From: Aureococcus anophagefferens
Lineage: Eukaryota; Sar; Pelagophyceae; Pelagomonadales; Pelagomonadaceae
Reading direction: 5' to 3'
Length of the DNA stretch: 47,372 nucleotides
Assembly: GCF_000186865.1 (NCBI RefSeq)
Contig: NW_008705598.1
Location: 171,592-218,963, forward strand
Both the position numbers and the translations under genes were made by a program. Of the stretch, positions 33,554-41,100 are shown piece after piece (position 1 is the first letter of the stretch; each line of letters opens with the position of its first letter). Under the pieces are notes generated by a model. That model had not been told where the DNA came from. It saw only the letters and a program-made list of their open reading frames with translations, and did not search any database.

Positions 33554-34392
33554 GCCCCGGGCGCGGCGCCGTCGTCGTCCCGGAGCGAGGCGACGAAGCG
33601 GTGGCCCGGGCGGACGAGCGCGGGCACGACGGCCCGGGCGGAGCGCCGCCCCGGCGTCACGAAGCAGACGGGCTCCCCGGCCCGGACGCCGACGGGGCAG
33701 GTGACGAAGACGAGCGCCTCGCGCGGCGGCGCGCCGCTCAGGGTCCGGCGGAGCGTCGCGCGGAGCGCGGGCGCCGCGGCGCCCGCGTCGAGGATCTCGC
33801 CCCGCGCGCCCGCGTGCGTGTGCGCGGCGTCCGGCGGCGCGTCCCAGCACTCGGCGAGCGGCGCCGGGAGCCGCGCGGCGGCCTCGACGACACCGACCGC
33901 CGCGGCCGTCCCGTAGGTCCGCGCCGCGGCGCCCCAGCCGCCGCCGCCGCCCCGGACGAAGAGCGCCGACGCGAAGTGGAGCGGCAGCCACCGCCACGCG
34001 GCCTCCGCCGCCGCCGCCGTCGCGTAGTAGCGCGCGCGGACGACGCCGTGGTCCTCCATGAAGATCGCGGCGGCCGCGGCCCCCAGCCCCGGCGCGAGCT
34101 TGACGCGGTCGAGCGCGTCGTCGGGGCCGCGCGCGCGCAGCACCTCCCAGCCCGACGCGCCGAGGCGGAGCAGCGCGCAGCCGCGGCCGCGCTGCGCGAG
34201 CCAGGCCTGCTCCGCCGCCGCCGGCGTGTCGCAGGCCGCGCCGGTGCCGCGCCACTCGCCGTGGGCGTCGACGGCGAGCAGCACGTACGCGCGGCCCTTG
34301 CCCATGCGCGGGCGCAGGCTCGGAGGCAGGCGCGCGTCCGGCGTCTCCGGCGATCCCGTGAACGGGTTGATGGGCGGCTCCCAGGCGGCCAT
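33550..34392 (-). CDS. Hypothetical protein with internal repeat
   Basis: A 280-residue frame from ATG at 34390-34392 in good context (ACCATGGCC). I do not recognise the family. The N-terminus MAAWEPPINPFTGSPETP is Pro-rich. Two segments resemble each other: CDTPAAAEQAWLAQRG near residue 55 and YYATAAAAEAAWRWLP near residue 122. Each follows a beta-rich stretch, so the protein may contain a duplicated small domain. A third partial unit (TYGTAAAVGVVEAAARL) follows. The C-terminal part (EALVFVTCPVG, EPVCFVTPGRR) looks like a separate beta domain. No signal peptide. Its stop overlaps that of the EXD2-like gene within a shared CTAG (33550-33553). Its start lies 55 bases from the ATG of the MsrA gene on the other strand. 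Confidence 0.6.
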   Translation of the reverse strand: MAAWEPPINPFTGSPETPDARLPPSLRPRMGKGRAYVLLAVDAHGEWRGTGAACDTPAAAEQAWLAQRGRGCALLRLGASGWEVLRARGPDDALDRVKLAPGLGAAAAAIFMEDHGVVRARYYATAAAAEAAWRWLPLHFASALFVRGGGGGWGAAARTYGTAAAVGVVEAAARLPAPLAECWDAPPDAAHTHAGARGEILDAGAAAPALRATLRRTLSGAPPREALVFVTCPVGVRAGEPVCFVTPGRRSARAVVPALVRPGHRFVASLRDDDGAAPGA

Positions 34393-34447
34393 GGTCGCGA
34401 GCTGCGGCTCCACTACAGGCCGGCTCCCATATGTACCATGCTTTTAA

Positions 34448-35293
34448 ATGTTCAAGGACGCGTTATTTGACTCTTTCTTCGGGGCGTGGCTGGTGATGGG
34501 GTCCTCCGTCGAGGGCGGCGCGTCGGCGCCGGCGGTGCGCCGGCGCTACACCGTCGTCGGGAAGCGCGGCGTCGTCGTGCGGGCGGGCGTGGAGCTCGAC
34601 AGCCCCGTCGTGGCGCGGCTGCCCCGGGGCGCCGTCGTCGAGGGCGACGCGTCGTCGAGCGTCCCGGCGCGCCCGGGGGGCGCCCGCCTACGCGTCGCCG
34701 GCGGCTGGTGCGCGGCGCGCCTCGTCGCGCCGGGCCCGCTCGTCGGCGGGTGCGCGCCGCTCGCGGCGTCGCTCGGCCTGCCGCCGCGGCCCGAGGGCTA
34801 CTTGTGCGACCTCGAGGCCGCGCCGCCGCCGCACGAGCGCCTCGAGGTCGCGACGGTCGCCCTCGGCTGATTCTGGGAGCCTCCGGCGCTGCTCCGGGCG
34901 ACGCACGCCGGCGTGGCGGCCACGACCGTCGGCTACTGCGGCGGCCGCGCGCCGTGGCCGACGTACGGGGACATGGGCGACCACACGGAGGCCGTCCAGG
35001 TCCTGTACGACCCCGGCGTCACGACCTTCGACGACATCCTCAGATTTGTCCTGCCGAGCGGCGGGCGGAACCGGTCGCAGACGCGCCAGTACATGACCGC
35101 CGTCTGGCCCCACACGGACGCGCAGGCGGCCGCCGTCGCCGCGGCGACGCGCGACCTGCCCGAGGACTTCCTCTTCGTCGAGCCCTTTTCCTGCTTCTAC
35201 CGCGCGGAGGATCCACCACCAGGGCCGGAGCTAGCGATGACGGGCGCGCGCGGCCCTCGGCCGCGCGCGCCCCGACGACGCCCGGCGCCCTAG
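34448..35293 (+). CDS. msrA: Selenoprotein MsrA (peptide methionine-S-sulfoxide reductase), SH3b-like N-terminus
   Basis: Reduces methionine-S-sulfoxide in proteins. An in-frame TGA at 34868-34870 falls exactly at the catalytic position: VATVALG-TGA-FWEPPALLR, where most MsrA enzymes have G-C-F-W. The frame continues through TVGYCGGRAPWPTYGDMGDHTEAVQVLYDP, matching MsrA (G-Y-x-G-G, the P-T-Y block, G-H-x-E-A-V, Y-D-P), and on to SQTRQYMTAVWPH. So TGA is read as selenocysteine (Sec141 from the first ATG; ATG 34496 is an alternative start). The Cys in VGYCGG could resolve the reaction. The N-terminal 100 residues resemble an SH3b fold. Near the end, FYRAED should be followed by H-Q. Dropping one C of CC at 35213-35214 gives AEDHHQGRS and a stop at 35232-35234. 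Otherwise the frame runs to 35293. Confidence 0.88.
34868..34870 (+). other. TGA recoded as selenocysteine
   Basis: The only in-frame stop between two halves of one MsrA domain, at the residue that attacks the sulfoxide. Conserved sequence on both sides and exact frame continuity argue against a pseudogene stop. A Cys codon at this site would need only one base change. Confidence 0.88.
35223..35290 (+). promoter_or_regulatory. SECIS-like hairpin after MsrA
   Basis: ATGA at 35237-35240 opens the candidate quartet. A near-perfect GC stem follows (GGGCGCGCGCGG pairing with CCGCGCGCGCCC) around a C-rich CCCTCGG apical loop. CGAC follows on the 3' side, giving the tandem G-A/A-G pairs of a SECIS quartet. 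Outer bases AGGGCCGG and CCGGCGCCCT can form helix I with a small bulge. The apical AA of most SECIS elements is absent; a CC-type loop, as in some selenoprotein mRNAs, is possible. It begins three bases after the TAG at 35232-35234 if the one-base frame correction in the gene is right. Confidence 0.55.
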
Positions 35294-35328
35294 ATGTACC
35301 TCGGCGGTCTAAACTTTACTATTGTAGA

Positions 35329-36337
35329 CTAAAGCTCGTCGGGGTCTACGGCGCCGGGCTTGGGCTTGGGCGGCGGCGCGGCCGCGGCGGGCCCGGGCGT
35401 GTCGAGCGTCGTCGCGAAGCGCCGCGCCTCGCCGGCCGCGACGTAGGAGATGGCCACGTCCGTCGCGCCGCGCGCGGCGTCGTAGGCGTAGCGCTCCACG
35501 GTCGTGGCGGCGAGGTCGAGCGCGTCGACGTCGACCTTCGCGTGGCGCCTGTGTGGATTCCAACCACTGGTTTGGGGGGTCCCCACCAAACTTCAGAACT
35601 CTCTATCTCGGTCAAATCGATGTCGATTCGGCTGATTTTTGGACGAATCGATTGCTCTCGTGGAGTTCTCGAAGCACGGCAGAAAGCCTTGCGTCGAAAC
35701 CGTCGAATACGCTCACATTGAAGTCGGGTTGAAGGTTTGGAATCCACACAGCGTGGCGCGCGAGGATGTGGTTCGCGATCGCGCGCTTCGTCGCCGAATT
35801 CCGCGTCTCGTCGTAGACCGGGAGCCCCGTGCGCCCCGCGAACGTCGTCGCGGCATCAACACCCACAGCGAGAAGCGCCTCCACGGTCGCCGCCTTGTCG
35901 TCGCCGCCGCCCCACGCGGCCCGCACGAGCGGCGTCTCGCCGTCGCGGCCGACGCGCGCCGGGTCGAGGCCCAGCGCCACGAGCGCGGGGACGACGTCCG
36001 CGTTGCCCGAGAACGCGGCCGCGTCGAGCGCCGTGAAGCCGTTCTTCTGCTCGACGCGCGCGTCGGCGCCGCGCGACAGGAGGAGCTCGACGATGTCGGC
36101 CTGCTTGAAGATGATCGCGTTGAAGAGCGTCGTCTGGTGGTTCGACGGGCTCCCCGCGTTGACGTTCGCGCCGGCGTCGAGGGCCCGGCGCACGGCGGCG
36201 ACGTCGCCCTCCTTGCGCGCCTCGAAGAGGGCGCCGTCCCGCTCCTGGACGTAGGACGTGTCCGTGGGCGACAAGGACGTGTCCGTGGCCGCCGCGGCGG
36301 CGCGGACCGCGCAGGCGACGACGAGGAGGAGACGCAT
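35329..36337 (-). CDS. Secreted/ER ankyrin-repeat protein
   Basis: Two exons, 36337-35760 and 35548-35329; 265 residues. Residues 1-17 (MRLLLVVACAVRAAAAA) are a clear signal peptide. About four ankyrin repeats follow: LFEARKEGDVAAVRRALDAG, then TLFNAIIFKQADIVELLLSR, then GFTALDAAAFSGNADVVPAL, then GETPLVRAAWGG. The spliced frame runs NHILAR-HAKVDVD (phase 2), so the intron (copy A3) cuts just after the repeats. The tail is a small domain (VAISYVAAGEARRFATTL) and a Pro-rich linker ending in D-P-D-E-L. With the signal peptide, the final DEL resembles a K/HDEL-type ER retrieval signal. Ankyrin repeats in the secretory path are uncommon. The partner is unknown. Confidence 0.75.
35549..35751 (+). 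mobile_element. Introner family A, copy A3
   Basis: 203 bp, flanked by the TSD CGTGGCGC at 35541-35548 and 35752-35759 (GCGCCACG in the gene's sense). Arms CTGTGTGGATTCCAA and exact complement. The middle bases of the arm (GGATTCC) differ from copies A1 and A4, but the change is mirrored at the other end. The intron is 35759 down to 35549 (GC donor, CACAG acceptor), in a minus-strand host, with the core antisense to the gene. Confidence 0.93.
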
Positions 36338-36550
36338 TTTGACGCTCGAGAGCTCGGGCCGTCGTCGACGAGTGGTTTATGCCACAACGTTGGCGAGCGC
36401 TTGCGAAGTGCGCACAGAAGCTCTCAGGAGCACCCGAGCAGCACCGTCGAGCGGGCAGCCACAGCCGACGCGCGCAGCGCGCAGCACACGCGCGCGACGC
36501 CGCAGCGGTCGTCGCGCGACGCGCGCACGCGCGCCGGAAACGCGACGCCC

Positions 36551-37509
36551 ATGCGCATGCTCCACTTTGCGTTCGTCGCCGGCGCCGCCGCGTCCCAGGC
36601 GGCGGCGGCGGCGCCGCGGCTGCACTGGCCGATCAACGAGGCCTTCCCGGGCCTCGTCCGCGTCGTGGATGACCCGCCGGTGTGGCTCGTCCGGGACCTG
36701 CTCACGCCCGCGGAGTGCGACGCGCTCGTCGCCAAGGCGACGCCCGAGCGGCTCACGCGGGGCGGCGACGCGACGGGCCTCGCGGAGCGGCGGACGTCGC
36801 GCGAGTGCCGCCTCGGCTTCGACGAGGTCGCCGGGCTCCAGGCGCGCTTCGCGGATCTGCTCGCGCTGCCACCGGCGCACCTCGAGCCTTTAAAGCTCAC
36901 GCGCTACGGCGTCGGCGACGGGGCAGCAAAAGAGAGCGAAATTCCCAACTTCAAAGGCTCCGATCTCGGCCGTTTTCCTCTCGTTTCGGCTGATTTTTGG
37001 ACGAGCGATCATCTCTCGGAACGGTCTCGAAGCGTGGATGCTTTTTCTGGAACGCGCGCGCGCGGAACACTCACGTTGAAGCGACGTTGAATCACCCTTT
37101 TGCTGCCCAGGTCGGCGACGCCTTCGCGTTCCACCACGACGCTTGCCGCGACGGCTACCCGGACGGCTGCGTCGACTGCGCGACGCCCCACTGCAACCGC
37201 GTCGCTACCGTCGTCGTCTACCTCACGGAGTGCGGCGGCGGCGAGACCGTGTTCCCCAACCTCGACCCCATACTGCCCGTGCCGCCGCGGCGCGGCTCCG
37301 CCGTCGTCCACTTCCCGGCCTTCGGGCCGGACGCGCCTCCGGACCTCCGCGGCCGCCACGACCCGCGCGTCGGCCACGCGGGCGCGCCCGTCGATTCCGG
37401 CGAGAAGGTCATCGTCCAGCAGTGGGCCTGGACGGGGCCCCTGCTCCGGGACCGGCTCGGCGACGGCTACGCGCCCGACGGCTACCCCTGGACCGGGGCC
37501 CCGCTATAG
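36551..37509 (+). CDS. Prolyl 4-hydroxylase-like 2-oxoglutarate/Fe(II) dioxygenase
   Basis: Two exons, 36551-36910 and 37111-37509; 252 residues. ATG at 36551 (a second ATG at 36557) starts a signal peptide (MLHFAFVAGAAASQAAAAA). The P4H domain follows the animal/plant pattern: VWLVRDLLTPAECDALV (N-terminal helix-strand); LKLTRYG joined to VGDAFAFHHDAC by splicing, which gives the H-x-D iron ligands; VATVVVYLTECGGGETVFPN (the Y-L-x-x-x-x-x-G-G-E-T-x-F-P signature); and VGHAGAPVDSGEKVIVQQWAW, with the distal His ligand and the Lys that binds 2-oxoglutarate. All key residues are present. Expected site: secretory pathway, hydroxylating prolines of cell-wall or secreted proteins. The splice point sits six residues upstream of the first iron ligand, so intron retention would kill the enzyme. 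The 3' end overlaps the next gene by six bases. Confidence 0.87.
36919..37110 (+). mobile_element. Introner family B, copy B1
   Basis: 192 bp, flanked by the TSD GTCGGCGA at 36911-36918 and 37111-37118. The left arm starts CGGGGCAGCAAAAG; the right arm ends CTTTTGCTGCCCAG. The intron is 36911-37110: GT donor at the start of the TSD and CCCAG acceptor at the element end (phase 0). It lies in sense orientation. Its core TTTCGGCTGATTTTTGGACG is shared with family A. Confidence 0.94.
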
Positions 37510-37976
37510 GTTCTTACCGTAGGGCTTCATGGGCACGAGGGGCAGCGCGGGCGTCGCGATGTCCGCGTCCGCGAGGCGCGGCTGCACCTGGGACACGTAG
37601 ATGTCCGCGCCGACCTGCGGCGGCGCGCGCCGGGTCGCGCGGGACGAGCGACCGGGCGGGAGGCGCTCGCGGGCGGGAGGCGCGCTCGCGGGCGGGAGGC
37701 GCTCGCGCGCGGGAGGCGCTCGCGGGCGGGAGGCGCTCGCGGGCGGGAGGCGCTCGCGGGCGGGAGGCGCTCGCGGGCGCCGCGGCGCGCCGCGACGAGG
37801 GGCCAGATGAGGAGCGCCAGCGGGATGCCCTTCTTCTTCGGCGCGATCTCGCCGTCGCGGGGCTCCGCGCCGCGCGCGACGGGTGCGCGGCGCGGCGCGG
37901 CGACGGGCGCGAAGGCGGCGCAGCCGGCGCAGAGGAGGAGCTGTGCGCAGAGGAGTGCGGCTCGCAAGAGCTTCAT
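37504..37976 (-). CDS. Small plastid-targeted-type single-pass membrane protein
   Basis: Two exons, 37976-37797 and 37614-37504; 96 residues. The N-terminus is a signal peptide (LLRAALLCAQLLLCAG) followed by C-A-A-F-A-P. This resembles the ASAFAP cleavage motif of bipartite plastid presequences in algae with secondary plastids. The predicted mature part is basic and proline-rich, then has one membrane helix (GIPLALLIWPLV). The joined frame continues GADIYVSQVQPRLADADI and ends PYGKNL. The intron (37615-37796, GT-AG, phase 0) is made almost wholly of a 17-bp minisatellite; reading through it gives low-complexity sequence. I do not recognise the family. Size and topology would fit a thylakoid small subunit, but that is inference. 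Its stop overlaps that of the P4H gene on the other strand. Confidence 0.65.
37653..37779. repeat. 17-bp GC-rich minisatellite filling an intron
   Basis: About seven copies of GGGCGGGAGGCGCTCGC, some lengthened or changed. They occupy most of the intron of the small plastid-type gene. Near-direct repeats GTCGCGGC and GTCGGCGC (6 of 8 alike, in the gene's sense) mark its two splice junctions. Confidence 0.85.
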
Positions 37977-38119
37977 GCTTCACCGCATCAACATCGAGTG
38001 CAAGGTCGATTCAACCTTCAGATTTTAATCCGGTTACACTGCTCGATGGGTGCCCCGCGATAGTGCCACTGCCGCGAGACGGCGAGTCTCCTCGTGACGT
38101 GCTGACTGCCCTTGGTGGT

Positions 38120-41100
38120 ATGGCCGAGACTCCCGGGGACGCTCCCGCTGGCAGTGTTGCCGCATCTCCTGGCGAGGTCGTGCAGCCGCCCGCCGGCGGC
38201 GTGGCCGCATCTCCTGGCGCGGTCGTGCGGCCGCCCGCCGGCGGCGTGGCCGAGGCGTCCGACGGCGTGGTGACCATCTTCCGAAACGACGGCGCCCCGT
38301 GGTGGAACCCCGCGCTGCGCTTCGCGCACGGCGAGGGGTCCGGCGAGCTGCTGCCGCTGGACCAGAGCACGAGCTTCAAGCTGACGGCGCGCGTGAAGAT
38401 CCCGCCGCTCTACAGCCGCGGCGCCGTCTTCGCGCAGGCGCCCGTGGACCGCGTCGGGAACGGCGTCTGGCGCAACGAGTCGCGCCGGGGCATCTCGGGG
38501 ACCGTCTTCGGCGTGCGCGGCGGCCGCCCGTTCTACGACATCGGCTGGGTCGGCTCCGTGGACTGCGACGTCGTCGTCAACGACGACGCGTGGCACGACG
38601 TCGCCGTCGTCTTCGACGGGCGCCAGTACCACCTCGAGGTCGACGGCGCGTTCGTGCGCGTCGTGCGCGCGCCCGTGCTCGAGAGCGGCAACGCGCGGGC
38701 GTGCCGCGCGGGCGACGACTTCCGCGTCCTCGTCGGCGCGCGCGTCGGCCCGCTCCTCGACGCGGCCGAGCGCGAGGCCTGGCACCCGCGCTTCGACGCG
38801 GAGACGAGCGCCGTGGCGGCGGGCATGGGGCCCGAGCTCCCGCTCGGCTTCATCGCGTCGATCGCGTTCGAGGCGCCCTGCGCGTCCGCGAGGACCCACT
38901 GCGCGCGGCTCCCGCCGCTCCTCAGCCGCGGCGACGACGCGCGCGCGGAGGCGCCCGCGGCGTCGGACGAGCCGCTCCGCGAGGCCGTGCTCGCCTACCC
39001 GGAGCAGTCGTGCGAGGTCCCGCTCCTCGTCGTGCCCCGGGGCTACCTCGGCGCCGCGCCCCTCGAGGAGTTCGCCGAGTCGCTCCTCGACGCGATCCGC
39101 CGGCTCGGACCCGTCGAGCGCGAGCGGCCGGCGCTGCTCTTCGAGGTGGGCAAGCCCAGGAAGGGGGCGTCGGGGGTCAACGACTTCCGGAAGGGGGCGT
39201 GGATCAACAGCTTCCGCGTCGAGGCGCCCGACGACGGCGAGGACGACGGGACGGACGCCGGCGCCGGCGCCGGCGGCGCCGCGGTGTCGCGGAGCGCTGC
39301 TGCTGCCGCGCAGGACGGCTACGAGCTGTGCCGAAACCAACCACTGGTTTGGGTGGTCCTGACCAAACTTGAGAATTCTCTAGCTCGGTCAAATCGAAGT
39401 CGATTCGGCTGATTTTTGGACGGATCGATCGCTCTCGTCGAGTTCTCGAAGCCCAGCCGAAGAGCTCGCGTCGAAACGGTCGCATATGCGCACATTGAAG
39501 TCGGGTTGAAGATTTGGTTTCGGCACAGGCTACGAGGCCATCCTCGAGGCCGCGCGCGCCGCGGCCGAGGAGAGCGGCGCGGCGCCGCCCCACTCCGCGG
39601 AGACCGTCGCGGAGTACGTCGCGCACAAGCAGGTCATCAAGCACTCGCGGCTCGTCCTCGAGTCGCGCGTCGCGAGCCTGCTGGCGAGCGTCATGACGAC
39701 GTGCGACGAGGCCGGCGCCTGGGTCAAGTTCGACTTCCCCTACGCCTGCAACGCGCTCTGCAGCATGGTCTGCGCGGACGCGCCGCCCGGTGTCCTCCGC
39801 CTCGGCCTCCTCATGCGCAATGACGAGGTCTGGAAGGCGCGGAACGACATCCACTGCGAGTTCGCCGTCTTCCGCGATCTCTACGACCGCCTCGAGGACC
39901 GGGCCTCGTCGCGCGTCCTCGGCGACGCCGGATCGGCGCTCCCGCGCGTCGAGGTGCCCATGGCCGCCATCGAGCGGACCTGCGAGCGCCAGCGCGTCCG
40001 CAACTTCGCGCCGCATCCGAGCCTGTCGCACGCCGTCTTCTTCGAGTCGAACGCGGACCGCCACCGCTTCAACGCGGCCCTGAGCTCCGCGCTCCAGATC
40101 CCCTCGGGCCGCTTCCTCGTGAACGGGACGGACTACGCGCTCCGGTCCTGCCTCGAGACCATCGCGGCGTGCCGTCCCGTCTTCTGCTTCAAGCACACGG
40201 GCGGCGCGTCGCGCCCGGTCGCGCACCTCCTCGAGACGCGCCTCAAGGCGGACCACAACAGGCCCCTGCCGCTCCCGTCCACGTGCGCCGCCTGCGCGGC
40301 GCGCGGCGGCGGCGCGGCCCTTGGCGCGTTCTGCCCGCACGTCACGGCGAGTACGCGCGTCCTCAGCGAGAACTGGCCCGAGAACTGGAACGCGGCGAGC
40401 GTCCTCGTCGTCGACCCCCTCACGCAGACGGCGGAGCAGCTCCAGGACAAGATCACGGCCGTCATGTCGAGCGTCTTCGACGGGGCAGCACAAGAGAGCG
40501 AAATTCCCAACTTCAAAGGCTCCTTTCTCGGCAGTTTTCCACTCGTTTCGGCTGATTTTTGGACGAGCGATCATCTCTCGGAACGGCCTCGAAGCGTGGG
40601 CGCTTTTTCCGGAACGCGCGCGCGCGGAACACTCACGTTGAAGCGACGTTGAATCACCCTTGTGCTGCCCAGGTCTTCGAGGGCGCGGCCACGGAGCTCG
40701 GCGGCCGCGAGGCCGAGCGCGTGGCCGTCGCGTACGCGTGGCGCCTCCACGCCTGCCTCGAGAAGAACGCGGCCATGCAGCGGCGCCTCGCGCTCTGCCT
40801 CCACGCCTGCGTCACGGGCCTCACGCTCCTCACCGTCGCCGCCGCGACCGTCGCCGCGTCACTCGCGAAGTCGCCCCCGGGCCTCGACCTCGCGACGCTC
40901 CTCCTCCCCGCGGCGACCGCCGCGGCCATCGGCATCGCGGGCCAGCTCAAGGCCGTGCCCAAGTGGGCCGCCTGCCGCCTCGCCGCCCACAAGTGCGAGC
41001 GCGAGGTCTACCGCTACCGCGCGCAGGTCGGCGACTACGCGCCCGTCCTCGGCCGCCGCGCGGCCGCCAAGGGCGCGAGGAACCCGCGCCGCGCGTTCAC

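Noticed and set aside
34448..34870. A separate short protein ending at the TGA at 34870
   Set aside because: The next bases continue the same MsrA domain in frame, so the TGA is better read as selenocysteine.
37653..37779. CRISPR-like array
   Set aside because: The 17-bp units are directly adjacent with no spacers, inside a eukaryotic intron; it is a minisatellite.
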